64,000 nt of DNA from Planctomycetales bacterium 71-10 (GTDB lineage Bacteria; Planctomycetota; Planctomycetia; Isosphaerales; Isosphaeraceae), in assembly GCA_001898385.1 (NCBI GenBank), contig MKTT01000103.1, positions 1 through 64,000 on the forward strand, in the 5' to 3' direction. The position numbers and the translations under genes were made by a program. Below are positions 45,781-54,986 of this stretch, in pieces; position 1 is the stretch's first letter; every line of letters starts with the position of its first letter. Below the pieces are notes generated by a model. That model saw only the letters and a program-made list of their open reading frames with translations. It searched no databases and had not been told where the DNA came from.

Positions 45781-46071
45781 TCAGCCGACGACCGCGAGGA
45801 TGTCGTCCTCGCGCATGAGAAGGACCTTCTTGTCGCCGTCGACCTTGAACTCCTCGCCCGCATACGAGGTGAAGATCACCACGTCGCCGGCCTTCACCTG
45901 CAGCTCGCGGCGCTTGCCGTCCTTGGTCACGCGGCCCTCGCCCACCGAGAGCACCTTCCCCTTCTGGGGCTTGTCCTTGGCGGTCTCCGGCAGCACGATC
46001 CCGCCGGCGGTGGTCCCCTTGGCCTCTTCCCGCTCGACGACCACGCGATCACCCAACGGCTTCAGATTCAT
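45781..46071 (-). CDS. groES: Co-chaperonin GroES
   Basis: GroES caps the GroEL chamber. The 96-residue product contains [20 protein letters not shown], the mobile loop [20 protein letters not shown], and [20 protein letters not shown] with [13 protein letters not shown] at the end. Length and motif order are normal. It is the first gene of groES-groEL. I found no CIRCE (HrcA) repeat in the 46072-46400 region upstream. Confidence 0.97.
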   Translation of the reverse strand: MNLKPLGDRVVVEREEAKGTTAGGIVLPETAKDKPQKGKVLSVGEGRVTKDGKRRELQVKAGDVVIFTSYAGEEFKVDGDKKVLLMREDDILAVVG

Positions 46072-46439
46072 CGACCCTGGCTCCTTCGTGCGATTCCATG
46101 ACCCGGTCGCGACCTCGCGCCGGCCGATCGCCCGGCCCGCGCGACATCATGACATGGCCCCGGCATAAGCAAGGGGTGTGCCGACGCCGATTGTTGGCTA
46201 TAAGTGTTGAATGGCATTCGTGTTGCGTTTTTGGTTGGCTCGGCCGGGACCCTGGGCCCATCCTGCCGGACCCGGCCGTCGCATGCTGCGGTGTGCCATT
46301 TTGACAGGCGGGCGTCCGCCGCAACGTCCGCGTCAGGCGTCGGCGGGCCCCGCTACTCCGAAGGTGATATCGCCCGGCGCCGACTCCCCACGGCGGACCT
46401 CCGGATTTGGGTTCGATTGTGGGAATGAGGCTGCTCATG

Positions 46440-46735
46440 ATTGTGACGTAAATCCAATATGTAAATCGATTTGGGCGTCGAAAAATTTGAGTTGGAACGT
46501 CGATTTCGTATGCTCGCATCGCCATCCATTCGATGCCCAAGATCCGATTGATCTCTTATGATTGCTTGATGACGTGCTTGTGTGGATCTGGCGACAGCCA
46601 AGGGGAAGCTCGTCTTCCGTCTGAAGCCCGGCGAGTTGTCAAAGAACGGTCGTCCGAGAGGTACAGTCCGCGATCGGTGACGCCGGATTTCAGGAATCGA
46701 GACGCGGACGAGATTTTCGACCCAGGGCCCGGGGG
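46440..46735 (+). repeat. Dispersed intergenic element, copy B
   Basis: Anchors: ACGTCGATTTCGT (from about 46497), TTGTCAAAGAACGG (about 46635), TCCGCGA (46667-46673), 12 bases, GATTTCAGGAATC (46686-46698). This is the least GC-rich patch of the window. It directly abuts MITE-like copy 1 (46749), so two different elements are stacked in the 1-kb gap between groES and the solute-binding gene. No gene is seen here. Confidence 0.55.
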
Positions 46736-46748
46736 ACGGGGCAGGCGT

Positions 46749-47015
46749 GTGCCTTTGGATTTTGGCGAATCGCGTCGGGGTCGCGGGAACCATCGTAACG
46801 GCCTTCCCCCCTCGCGGGGGAAGGTGGCCCGCAGGGCCGGATGAGGGGGACGACGCGCGCGAAGGCCGTCGGATCTCGCGCCGGCCGTCCCGAGCGGGCC
46901 TCCGAACTTCAACGGCCCCCATGCTTCGCGTCCCCCTCATCTGACGCCTTCGGCGTCTGTCTTCCCCCGCGAGGGGGGAAGACGTCGAACGCCGACCGCC
47001 GAATTCCCAAGGCAC
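46749..47015. repeat. MITE-like element, copy 1 (267 bp)
   Basis: It starts GTGCCTTTGGATTTTGGCG and ends with the complement of GTGCCTTGGGAATTCGGCG. Inside are two CCTTCCCCCC/GGGGGAAGG-type hairpins in inverted order and the motif GGCCGGATGAGGGGGA, mirrored as TCCCCCTCATCTGA. It encodes no protein. It lies between divergent groES and the solute-binding gene. Confidence 0.8.
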
Positions 47016-47034
47016 GGCCGGGGGCCTTGCCGGG

Positions 47035-47064
47035 TTGACGGGGCCTTGGCGCGCGGCTTAGGCT
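47035..47064 (+). promoter_or_regulatory. Possible promoter of the solute-binding gene
   Basis: TTGACG (47035-47040), 18 bases, TAGGCT (47059-47064), 51 bases before the ATG at 47115 and starting 20 bases beyond MITE-like copy 1. Confidence 0.45.
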
Positions 47065-47114
47065 CGATGACTTCTGTCGGAGTTCGGTCCCGAGGCCCGT
47101 CCGGGGGGTGGTCC

Positions 47115-48131
47115 ATGCGCAGGTTTCTCGCGGTCCTGGGGCTCGTTGCGGTCTCCGTCGCGCCGGCCGTCGCTCGGGCCGAGGACGGCTCGGTGGTGGT
47201 CTACGCGGCGCTGGACCGGGAGTTCTCGGACCCGGTCCTGAAGGACCTGGCGAAACGCGAAGGGCTGACGCTGCGGCCCAAGTACGACGTGGAGAGCACC
47301 AAGACGGTCGGCCTGGTCAACGCGATCATGGCCGAGTCGGTCAACCCGCGCTGCGACCTGTTCTGGAACAACGAGATCCTGAACACGATCCGCCTGAAGC
47401 GCAAGGGCCTGCTCGCGCCCTTCCGCCCGAAGGCCGCGGCCGACCTGCCGCCGACGTTCCGCGACCCCGACGGCCTCTGGTACGGCTTCGCCGCGCGGGC
47501 GCGGATCCTGATCGTGAACACGAAGCTGGTCGCGGAGGCCGACCGGCCGGCGGGGATCGCGGACCTGGCCTCGCCGCGATGGAAGGGGAAGGTCGGCATC
47601 GCCAAGCCGCTGTTCGGCACCACGGCCACGCACGCCGCCTGCCTCTTCGCCGCCTGGGGCGACGCGAAGGCCGAGGCGTTCTTCAAGGGCCTGAAGGCGA
47701 ACGACGTGCAGGTCTTCTCGGGGAACCGGCAGGTCGCCGCGGCGGCGGCCTCGGGGCAGGTCGCCTTCGGCCTGACCGATACGGACGACGCCATGCTGGA
47801 GATCGAGGCCGGCTCGCCGGTCGCGATCGTCTACCCCGACCGCAAGCCCGACCAGCTCGGCACGCTGTTCATCCCGAACACGCTCTGCAAGATCCAGGGC
47901 GGGCCGCACCCCGAGGCCGCGGACCGGCTGGCCGACGCCATCGTCTCGGCCGAGGTCGAGGACCGCCTGGCCGTGGGGCCGAGCGCCCAGATTCCGCTGC
48001 TGAAGACCGCGGCGAAGCCGGCGCGGGTGGAGACCCCGGCGACCGTCCGCGCGATGGAGGCCGACTTCCAGGCCGCGGCCGACGCCTGGGATCGGGCCGC
48101 CGCCTTCCTGGCGAAGGAGTTCGCCGACTGA
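47115..48131 (+). CDS. Periplasmic solute-binding protein, iron(III)-type, orphan
   Basis: This 338-residue protein has a signal peptide (MRRFLAVLGLVAVSVAPAVA, RAEDG) and the bacterial extracellular solute-binding fold of the FbpA/AfuA type: VVVYAALDREFSDPVLKDLA, LVNAIMAESVNPRCDLFWNN, ARARILIVNTKLV, LASPRWKGKVGIAKPLFGTT, SGQVAFGLTDTDDAMLEIEA and GTLFIPNTLCKIQGGPHPEA. Such proteins deliver ferric iron or sugar phosphates to an ABC transporter. No permease or ATPase gene lies nearby, so its transporter must be elsewhere, or it acts as a sensor. The ATG at 47115 gives the signal peptide; the frame is open 23 codons upstream. Confidence 0.87.
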   Translation: MRRFLAVLGLVAVSVAPAVARAEDGSVVVYAALDREFSDPVLKDLAKREGLTLRPKYDVESTKTVGLVNAIMAESVNPRCDLFWNNEILNTIRLKRKGLLAPFRPKAAADLPPTFRDPDGLWYGFAARARILIVNTKLVAEADRPAGIADLASPRWKGKVGIAKPLFGTTATHAACLFAAWGDAKAEAFFKGLKANDVQVFSGNRQVAAAAASGQVAFGLTDTDDAMLEIEAGSPVAIVYPDRKPDQLGTLFIPNTLCKIQGGPHPEAADRLADAIVSAEVEDRLAVGPSAQIPLLKTAAKPARVETPATVRAMEADFQAAADAWDRAAAFLAKEFAD

Positions 48132-48154
48132 CGCGACGGCCCGACGCGGCCGGG

Positions 48155-48430
48155 TCAGCGCCGGTCGCGGTCGACGCCCGTCTTCTCGCGCCAGTCGGGG
48201 TCGTATTCGAGCGAGAAGATGAGCTGGATGGTCTCGGCGCGGTCGGGGCCGGGCTCGCGGAGGGCGTCGAGGGCCTGGCGGATCTGGCCGAGGCGGGGGT
48301 CGGGATGCTCGCCGGGGTGGGTCGGGGCGCGGTCGATCCGGTCGAGGTTGGCGGCGATCTCCAGGATCTTGGCGCGGACCTCCAGGAAGTCGCGGTCGAG
48401 GATCTGCAGGGCGTCTCGGGTCTGGGTCAC
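48155..48430 (-). CDS. Small unknown helical protein, GTG start
   Basis: This 91-residue product starts at GTG 48430 with GGAGG seven bases upstream; the open frame beyond has no start signal. It is charged and probably all-helical: TQTRDALQILDRDFLEVRAK, ILEIAANLDRIDRAPTHPGE, DPRLGQIRQALDALREPG, ending IFSLEYDPDWREKTG. It converges on the solute-binding gene, 23 bp apart. Similar short proteins occur widely in planctomycetes, to my recollection; function unknown. Confidence 0.75.
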   Translation of the reverse strand: MTQTRDALQILDRDFLEVRAKILEIAANLDRIDRAPTHPGEHPDPRLGQIRQALDALREPGPDRAETIQLIFSLEYDPDWREKTGVDRDRR

Positions 48431-48527
48431 GTCGGGCCTCCTCCCCGGCGCGCGTGCGGATCCGCGCCGGCTGGGCCCATCATCGCACGGGCTCCGCGCC
48501 ATTGCAAACGCCCCGAAGGCGCCGGGG

Positions 48528-48781
48528 GTGCCTTTGGAATTCGGCGAATCGCGTCGGGGTGGGGGGCCATCGTAACGGCCTTCCCCCCTCGCGGGGGAAG
48601 GTGGCCCGAAGGGCCGGATGAGGGGGAGGACGAGCGAGGCGACCGTCGGGATCCCGGGCCGGTCGAGCGGGCCTTCGGAGCCCGACGGCTCCCGTGCTTC
48701 GCGTCCCCCTCATCTGATCCCTGCGGGGTCTGTCTTCCCCCGCGAGGGGGGAAGACGCTGACCGCCGAATTCCAAAGACAC
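48528..48781. repeat. MITE-like element, copy 2 (254 bp)
   Basis: Terminal inverted repeats are GTGCCTTTGGAATTCGGCG (48528-48546) and the complement of GTGTCTTTGGAATTCGGCG (ending 48781), 18 of 19 bases matching. Internal hairpins and the GGCCGGATGAGGGGGA core match copies 1 and 3 closely. It lies between a minus-strand gene and the plus-strand tRNA-Leu. Confidence 0.85.
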
Positions 48782-48798
48782 ACCCAAGGCACCCGGAC

Positions 48799-48827
48799 TT
48801 GACAGCCGCTCCGGGGCGTCGCATGCT
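48799..48827 (+). promoter_or_regulatory. Promoter of tRNA-Leu
   Basis: TTGACA (48799-48804), 17 bases, CATGCT (48822-48827), 12 bases before the tRNA. The -35 is consensus; it starts 18 bases after MITE-like copy 2. Confidence 0.6.
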
Positions 48828-48838
48828 GGGCGTACCGG

Positions 48839-48921
48839 GCCGAAGTGGCGGAATGGCAGACGCGACGGACTCAAAATCCGTTGGGGTAACACCCGTGTGG
48901 GTTCAAGTCCCACCTTCGGTA
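48839..48921 (+). tRNA. tRNA-Leu (anticodon CAA)
   Basis: The acceptor stem GCCGAAG pairs with CTTCGGT, with one G-T pair at the end; A48921 is the discriminator base. The anticodon arm is ACGGA, loop CTCAAAA, TCCGT, giving anticodon CAA, which reads UUG. A long class II variable arm (TGGGGTAACACCC) and T loop GGTTCAAGTCC are present. CCA is not encoded. Confidence 0.95.
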
Positions 48922-49002
48922 TTCACGATGGGCGACGATTCGGGGCGACCCTCCCGCCCCGGCCCAGGCTCCCGATAACTCGTCCCGAGGGTGCCGGCGC
49001 GC

Positions 49003-50970
49003 ATGACCGAGCCCCGACGGACATCGACGGCCCCGGTCGTGCTGGCGATCGCGGGGCTCGCGGCGACGGCCCTGGGCTGGTTCGCGATCGAGCGGCTGGC
49101 GAGGCTGGCGGAGGAGCTGGCCGAGGCGGAAGGCTCGGCGCATTCCTGGCACCTGATCGCCTGGCAGGGGCTGGTCCTGGCGATGCTCTGCCTGGCCGGC
49201 GTGGCCCTCTGGCTGGCCCGCCGCCGCGACGAGGCCCTGGCGGGCGAAGCCGGCCTCCGCGCCGTGCTGGAGGCCGCGTCGAACGGCGTGGCCCTGATCG
49301 ACGGGTCGTGCCGGATCGCGCTGGTCAACGCCCGGATCGAGGCGATGTTCGGCTATCATCGCGACGAGCTGCTGGGCCGGTCGATCGAGACCCTGCTGCC
49401 GGACGCCGTCGGTTTCCTGGGGGCGCGGGCCTCGGCCGACGGCCCGCCGATCCTGCGCCCGGACCTCGGGGCTATCCGCGGCGTGGAGACGAAGGGACGG
49501 CGGAAGGACGGCGGGACGCTCCCCGTCGACGTCAGCGTCGGCGTCGTCGGCCAGGGCGGGGGGGCGGTCGCCGCCTGCATCCTCCACGACCTCTCCGGTC
49601 GGATCCGCGAGGAGGCCCGGCTCCGCGAGGCGTATCGGGCCCTGCGGTTCGCCAACGACCGCCTCCGCGGCGTCGTCGAGGGGTCCGGCGACATGATCGC
49701 CGCCCTGGACCTCAACCGCCGCTTCATCGTCCTGAACGACGCGTACCGGCGGACCTTCGAACGCCTGTTCGGGCGGCCGGTCGAGCCGGGCATGCGGCTG
49801 GACGACGCGCTGGGGCATCGCCCCGACGACCTCGCCCGGCTCCGCGCCCGCTGGGACCGGGCCTTGCAGGGCGAGCGGTTCCAGGAGGTGGCGGAGTACC
49901 CCGACGCCGACGGCGCGGCGACCCACCTGGAGCTGGCGTTCAGCCCGATCCGCGACGACGCCGGCATCCTCCTCGGGGCCGGCCAGGTGATCCGCGACGT
50001 CACCGACCGCGTCGAGTCGCACGAGGCCCTGCGCCGCAACGCGGCCGAGCTGGCGGCCGTCGCCGCCTCGCGGGCCACCGCCTACTCGGCCCTCCAGGAC
50101 GCCTACGAGGAGCTGAAGCGGGCCGAGAGCCGGCTCGTCCAGGCCGAGAAGCTCTCGGCCCTGGGCCAGCTCATCGCCGGCGTCGCGCACGAGATCAACA
50201 ACCCGCTGGCCTTCGTGGGGAACGACTTGGCCATCCTCCAGCGCGACGTGACGGGGCTGCTCCGGCTGATCCGCCTGTACCGCGAGGCCACGCCCGACCT
50301 GGCCGCGACCCGCCCGGAGGTCGCCGCGGAGATCGAGGAGCTGGCCGAGCAGATGGAGCTGGATTACGCGATGGAGCACCTGGGGGGCCTGACGAACCGG
50401 GCCCGCGACGGCCTGGGCCGGATCCGCCGGATCGTCCGCGACCTGCGCGACTTCGCCCGGCTGGACGAGGGGGAGATGGACGAGGCCGACCTCAACGCCG
50501 CGCTGGCGTCCACGGTCAACATCGTCGCCGGCCTGGGCCGCGAGCGCGACGTCGCCATCGAGTCCGACCTCGGCGAACTGCCGCCGGTGACGTGCTCGCC
50601 GGGGAAGATCAACCAGGTGGCGCTGAACCTCCTCATCAACGCCGTCGACGCCAGCCCGCGCGGGTCGACCGTGACGCTCCGGACCCGCCCCGACGGCCCG
50701 GACGGCGTGGCGATCGAGGTGATCGACCGCGGCGAGGGGATCCCCGAGCCGGTCCGCAACCGGATCTTCGACCCGTTCTTCACCACCAAGCCCGTCGGCC
50801 AGGGGACGGGCCTGGGGCTCTCCATCAGCTACGGCATCGTCCAGGACCACGGCGGCCGGATCGACGTCGAATCGGCCCCCGGCGAGGGATCGACGTTCAC
50901 CGTCCACCTCCCCCTGAAGCCCCCCGCCAGGCCCCGCGCGGCGAGGGCCGCGGGCCGCGACGGGCGGTGA
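49003..50970 (+). CDS. Membrane PAS sensor histidine kinase
   Basis: This 655-residue kinase has two transmembrane helices (about 14-34, APVVLAIAGLAATALGWFAI; about 53-74, IAWQGLVLAMLCLAGVALWL) enclosing only a short outer loop. Two PAS domains follow (about 84-195: GLRAVLEAASNGVALIDGSC; about 215-335: LRGVVEGSGDMIAALDLNRR), then a coiled coil (YSALQDAYEELKRAESRLVQ), the phospho-acceptor region LSALGQLIAGVAHEINNPLA and the HATPase domain (NQVALNLLINAVDASPRGST; VIDRGEGIPEPVRNRIFDPF; GTGLGLSISYGIVQDHGG). With so little outside the membrane, sensing is probably by the PAS domains. There is no response regulator beside it. The ATG at 49003 lacks a strong ribosome site; GTG at 48991 is an alternative. 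Confidence 0.92.
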   Translation: MTEPRRTSTAPVVLAIAGLAATALGWFAIERLARLAEELAEAEGSAHSWHLIAWQGLVLAMLCLAGVALWLARRRDEALAGEAGLRAVLEAASNGVALIDGSCRIALVNARIEAMFGYHRDELLGRSIETLLPDAVGFLGARASADGPPILRPDLGAIRGVETKGRRKDGGTLPVDVSVGVVGQGGGAVAACILHDLSGRIREEARLREAYRALRFANDRLRGVVEGSGDMIAALDLNRRFIVLNDAYRRTFERLFGRPVEPGMRLDDALGHRPDDLARLRARWDRALQGERFQEVAEYPDADGAATHLELAFSPIRDDAGILLGAGQVIRDVTDRVESHEALRRNAAELAAVAASRATAYSALQDAYEELKRAESRLVQAEKLSALGQLIAGVAHEINNPLAFVGNDLAILQRDVTGLLRLIRLYREATPDLAATRPEVAAEIEELAEQMELDYAMEHLGGLTNRARDGLGRIRRIVRDLRDFARLDEGEMDEADLNAALASTVNIVAGLGRERDVAIESDLGELPPVTCSPGKINQVALNLLINAVDASPRGSTVTLRTRPDGPDGVAIEVIDRGEGIPEPVRNRIFDPFFTTKPVGQGTGLGLSISYGIVQDHGGRIDVESAPGEGSTFTVHLPLKPPARPRAARAAGRDGR

Positions 50971-50997
50971 CGCGGACGACGCGCCGGCCCCGTCGCC

Positions 50998-53900
50998 TCA
51001 CAGCGGCGGCAGGCCCTGGCGGGCGCGGCGCTCGTTGCGCTTCTCCGTCCGGCGTTGCTGGCGGGCCTCCTTCTCAAGCTGCCGCTCCTCGGGCGTGCGC
51101 GAGAACGGGAGGCGGAAGCCGGGGAGGAGGAGTTCGGCGTCGGGGTCGGCCTCGGGCCGGGGCGGCGGCGGGACGTCGCGGGCCGGGGCGGGGCCTTCCA
51201 GCCGCGGCGCGGGCCGCGCGGGGCCCTCGACGACCGGCGGCGGCGGGGCGATGCGCACGGGGGGGGCGGGGCGGGGGCGGCCGGGGCCGCGTCGGAAGAT
51301 GTCGCCGATCCCCGCGCCGACGCCCAGCGTGGTCTCCAGCAGCGACTCGCCGAAGTCCTGGAACCGCTGCTTGATCTTCTCGCCGTCGATCTTCGGGTTG
51401 TCCAGCGTCCCCGTCAGCGGCACCTGGATCTGGGCGTTCCGCAGGAGGGTGGAGAGGACGGGGATGTCGCGCCGAGGGGGGACGGCGGCGAACGTCGCCA
51501 GCATGTCGATCCGCTTGTCGAAGTCCATCCAGCCGTCCAGGCCGATCACCGCCACCTCGCCGACGGGGAGGATCAGCCCCTCCTGGTAGATGGTCCGGCC
51601 CAGGATGCGGACCGAGATCGGGTCGCGCAGGACGAAGATGGCCTTGCGCTCCAGGTTGAACACGTCGATGAGCTGGTCGACCAGCGGGCCGGGCATGAAC
51701 CGGACCTCGTCGAACTGGACGTCCCCCTCCACCTTGGTCTTGCGGGCGTCGCCGTCCAGGTCGAACCGGGCGTCGACCAGGTCGAACGACACCTTCCCTT
51801 CGACGCGCGTCGCCTGATCGAGCACCGGGGCGACGTAGGAGAGGAAGCGGTGCGAGACCTCGTCGTTGACGATCGCGCCGGCGAGGCTCGAACCCTGGCC
51901 CAGCGTCAGCCAGCGCCCGCCCTCCTCATCGGTCTCGACGGCCGGGTCGAGCTGGAGCCGGCCGCCGTTGAGCATGGCGTCGATCGGGTCGATGACGGGC
52001 TTGCCGTCGACGGCCCGCAGCGCGAGCGTGGTCTTCTCCAGCCGCATGCCGAAGACGTCGACGAGGTCGAGTTGCAGGCCGACCTCGCCGTTCAGGGTCG
52101 ACTTCGCCAGCCCTCCCTCCTCCAGCGGCGCGCGGCCGGTCAGGCTCCAGGCGTGCGGGCCGCCTCGGATCGAGGCGCCGGGCTCCACCCGCGCGGCGAG
52201 TTCCTGCGTGAGCCGGTCCCAGTTCGGCGCGAGCATCCCCTTCATGTCGACCGTCGCGGCCTTCTCCGGCACGGCGACGGTCCCCTCGCCGTCGGCCGTG
52301 CCGAACGGCGTGTCGAGCTTGAGCGCCGCCACGTCCAGCCGCCGCTCCGGGACGGCGAGCCGGGAGTCGAGCGACAGCGTGATCATGCCGAGGTCGGTCT
52401 TCGAGCCGTCCTTCTCGGTCAGCGTGAGCTTCTGGCCCTGGACGGTCCCGTCGAGGTCCCAGGCGTCGCCGGACTGCTTGCCGTCGCACTCGACGGCCAG
52501 CACGCCGCCGACGGGGAGGTCGTCCAGGCCGTAGGCGTCGCGGATCGAGTCGAAGTCGCCCGAGGCGCGGACGCGGAACCAGGTCGATCCGTTCGACCGC
52601 AGGCCGCCGGCCAGCACGTCGTCGATCGAGACGGCCGGTTCGCGCTCCTGCGCCTCCGGGGGGGCGTCGCGGCGGGCGATCTTCAGCTCGTCCTTCTTCA
52701 CGTCGTAGCGAGCGGCCCCGCGCCAGACGTAGGGGTCCTGGGGGATGAAGTCGCCGCCGGGGCCGACGTAACGGCCGATGGCCAGGCGGAGGTTGCTCGC
52801 GTCGATCGCGTCGGGCCCGGCGACGACGCTGCCGGCGGCCTCGACGAGCCGCTTCGCCCCGCCCAGGTCCACGACCGTCCGCGCCAGGGCCTTGACCCCC
52901 TCGGGCGTCGGGCGGTCGGCGGGCGAGGTCGTCTCCAGCTTCAACTCGTCCTCGGCGCTGCGGGCGGCGAGCGAGGCGTAGCGCCAGTCGCGCGGCAGGC
53001 CGGACGCCTCGGCCTCGCCGCGGACGGCCAGCTCGGCCTTGATCTCGTCGCGCCGGACGGTCTCCAGGACGGGCAGGCCGGAGAGGACCAGGCCCTTGAT
53101 CCCGCCGTCGCCCGCGACCTGGTAGCGGCCGTCCTGCCGCGTGTAGCGGGCGCGGAGCGTCCCCGCGCCGGCGGCGTCGAACTTGCCGAGGTCGACCCAG
53201 TCCCGGACCTTGGCGCGGGCCGCCGCCAGGTCGAACGAGGCGTCGACCTCGATGCCGGAATCCAGGTCCCCCTTGCCGCTGGCGGTCAGGAACGGCGTGC
53301 GGACGTCCAGCCGCTCCAGGGCGATCGAGTCGGGCGAGCGGTCCAGCAGGAGCGTCATCGAGGTCGGGTCGTCCCAGGCGATGGTGGTCTCGCCCTTCTT
53401 CGCGGCCAGGTCGGAGAGCGCGGCGTGGACCTCGATCCGCTGGCCGGGGGCCGCGGCGTTGCCGGCGCGCGCCTTCGCCTCGGCGGTCAGGGTGACGGCG
53501 CCCTTCTCGACGGTCACGTCGTCCTGGAGGTGTAGGGTGTGGCGGAGGAGGTTGGCGAGCGTCAGGTCGACGCGGCCCTCCAGCTTCGCCGAGCGGTCGG
53601 CGGCCGGCGGGAACTCGCCCGAGGCCGACAGGCTCGCGACCGGGGCGTCGAACGCGAACCGCTCGATCTGGTAGACGCCGCCGCGGCCTTCCGCCTTCCA
53701 ACCGAGCTTCAGGGGAGTCTGGACGATCACGTCGCCGGAGAGCTTCGGCCCCTCGGCCGTGAAGCCGTCGAAGGTCGCGTCGCCGGAGGTCGTCAGAGCG
53801 CCGTCGACGACCTTGAGGTCGATCGAGCCCGAGAGCCGGCCCGAGGTCCGCAGGCCCTCCAACTCGCCGAACGTCGGCGCGATCCGCCACGGCCACTGGT

Positions 53901-54594
53901 CGGCCGTCACGGCGAGCGCCGCGTTCTTCATGGGGCTGACCCCCGCCTCGACGCGGCCCAGGCTGCCGGCGATGTTCAGCTTGCCGGCGGCGGAGCCCTC
54001 GCGGTCGCGCGACAGCTTCAGGTCCCAGGCGATCGGCTCGGGAAAGCGCGTCAGGTCGATGGCGATGTCGGCGTGGTCGGCATAGAACGGGTCGGCGACG
54101 CCCTGCTGGGTGAACTTGAGCGTCGCGTCCTCGATGCGGATCTGGATGGTGTGATCCGGCCTGTCTTTGAGGATCGGCTTGAGGGTGTCGATCAGGTCGA
54201 TGTCGCCCTCGGTGGAGCGGCCGATGTCCACCGCCCCCTTGTGGAGGGTGAGCGTCCCGACGACCGGCCGGGCGAACAGGATCTGCCACAGGCTCCACGA
54301 GAACGTCCCGGTCGGGGCCTCGACAAGCTTCCGGCCGGACGAGTCGAGCAGGGCGGGGGCCGTGATCGCCGTCGGCCGGAACCACGACAGGCGGACGGCG
54401 TCGAACGACACCCCACCCGGCGCGAGGACCCGGTTGGCCGCGGCCTCGATCTTCGCCTTCGCCCACGCCGAGCTGGCGACCCAGGGGACCGCCGCGAACA
54501 GCAGGGCCGGGATCAGCACGACCGCCGCGACCGCCCAGGGCCACCACCGGCGGCGCCTGCGCGGACGTGCCGGAACCTCGTTCGTCGTGCTCAT
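50998..54594 (-). CDS. AsmA/TamB-like membrane-anchored protein
   Basis: This 1198-residue protein has a basic N-terminus (ARPRRRRRWWPWAVAAVVLI) leading into a single transmembrane helix, then a long beta-rich exported region with AsmA-like opening (AWAKAKIEAAANRVLAPGGV, SFDAVRLSW) and many repeated strand patterns (LEGRVDLTLANLLRHTLHLQ; VEGKVSFDLVDARFDLDGDA). Near the end comes the AsmA_2/TamB-type segment RNAQIQVPLTGTLDNPKIDG. The last 130 residues are proline-rich and then strongly basic (RQQRRTEKRNERRARQG). AsmA-clan proteins are thought to form phospholipid bridges between membranes, a fit for planctomycetes, which have outer membranes. The ATG at 54594 was chosen because it begins the anchor; the frame runs open far upstream only as a trpB shadow. 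Confidence 0.87.
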   Translation of the reverse strand: MSTTNEVPARPRRRRRWWPWAVAAVVLIPALLFAAVPWVASSAWAKAKIEAAANRVLAPGGVSFDAVRLSWFRPTAITAPALLDSSGRKLVEAPTGTFSWSLWQILFARPVVGTLTLHKGAVDIGRSTEGDIDLIDTLKPILKDRPDHTIQIRIEDATLKFTQQGVADPFYADHADIAIDLTRFPEPIAWDLKLSRDREGSAAGKLNIAGSLGRVEAGVSPMKNAALAVTADQWPWRIAPTFGELEGLRTSGRLSGSIDLKVVDGALTTSGDATFDGFTAEGPKLSGDVIVQTPLKLGWKAEGRGGVYQIERFAFDAPVASLSASGEFPPAADRSAKLEGRVDLTLANLLRHTLHLQDDVTVEKGAVTLTAEAKARAGNAAAPGQRIEVHAALSDLAAKKGETTIAWDDPTSMTLLLDRSPDSIALERLDVRTPFLTASGKGDLDSGIEVDASFDLAAARAKVRDWVDLGKFDAAGAGTLRARYTRQDGRYQVAGDGGIKGLVLSGLPVLETVRRDEIKAELAVRGEAEASGLPRDWRYASLAARSAEDELKLETTSPADRPTPEGVKALARTVVDLGGAKRLVEAAGSVVAGPDAIDASNLRLAIGRYVGPGGDFIPQDPYVWRGAARYDVKKDELKIARRDAPPEAQEREPAVSIDDVLAGGLRSNGSTWFRVRASGDFDSIRDAYGLDDLPVGGVLAVECDGKQSGDAWDLDGTVQGQKLTLTEKDGSKTDLGMITLSLDSRLAVPERRLDVAALKLDTPFGTADGEGTVAVPEKAATVDMKGMLAPNWDRLTQELAARVEPGASIRGGPHAWSLTGRAPLEEGGLAKSTLNGEVGLQLDLVDVFGMRLEKTTLALRAVDGKPVIDPIDAMLNGGRLQLDPAVETDEEGGRWLTLGQGSSLAGAIVNDEVSHRFLSYVAPVLDQATRVEGKVSFDLVDARFDLDGDARKTKVEGDVQFDEVRFMPGPLVDQLIDVFNLERKAIFVLRDPISVRILGRTIYQEGLILPVGEVAVIGLDGWMDFDKRIDMLATFAAVPPRRDIPVLSTLLRNAQIQVPLTGTLDNPKIDGEKIKQRFQDFGESLLETTLGVGAGIGDIFRRGPGRPRPAPPVRIAPPPPVVEGPARPAPRLEGPAPARDVPPPPRPEADPDAELLLPGFRLPFSRTPEERQLEKEARQQRRTEKRNERRARQGLPPL

Positions 54595-54719
54595 GCCGTC
54601 GCCCCTCGATCCCGACCCGGCCCGTGAAACGGCGCGGCCGGCGCATCCGGCCGCGTCCATCCAATGTACCGAAGGGCGTCGCGCCCCGTCCCATCCATTT
54701 CCCTGCGCGGTGGGCCTTC

Positions 54720-54986
54720 GTGCCTTCGGATTTCGGCGGATCGCGTCGGAGTCGCGGGGGCCATCATAACGGCCTTCCCCCCGGCGGGGGAAGGTGGCCC
54801 GGAGGGCCGGATGAGGGGGAGGACACGCGAGACGGCCGTCGGATCCTCGCGCCGGCCCGGACGGGCGGGCCTTCGAGGTCTGACGGCGCCCGTGCTCCGC
54901 GTCCCCCTCATCTGACCGCTTCGCGGTCTGTCTTCCCCCGCGAGGGGGGAAGACGTCGAACGCCGACCGCCAACTTCCGAAGCCAC
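54720..54986. repeat. MITE-like element, copy 3 (267 bp)
   Basis: It starts GTGCCTTCGGATTTCGGCG and ends with the complement of GTGGCTTCGGAAGTTGGCG. The inner part is nearly the same as copies 1 and 2 (ATAACGGCCTTCCCCCC..., GGCCGGATGAGGGGGAGGA). It lies between the divergent AsmA-like gene and trpB. A further hairpin, TCCTCCCCG with CGGGGAGGA, follows at 54988-55023. Confidence 0.85.

Noticed and set aside
46072..46400. Looked for a CIRCE (HrcA) repeat before groES
   Set aside because: No TTAGCACTC-N9-GAGTGCTAA-like sequence was found. Control of groES must be by another route or by a site I cannot recognise.
46353..47015. 220-residue minus-strand frame over element B and MITE-like copy 1
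   Set aside because: It crosses two unrelated repeats and is Arg/Ser-rich without motifs. The matching frame over element A resembles it only because the DNA repeats are related, so it is probably non-coding.
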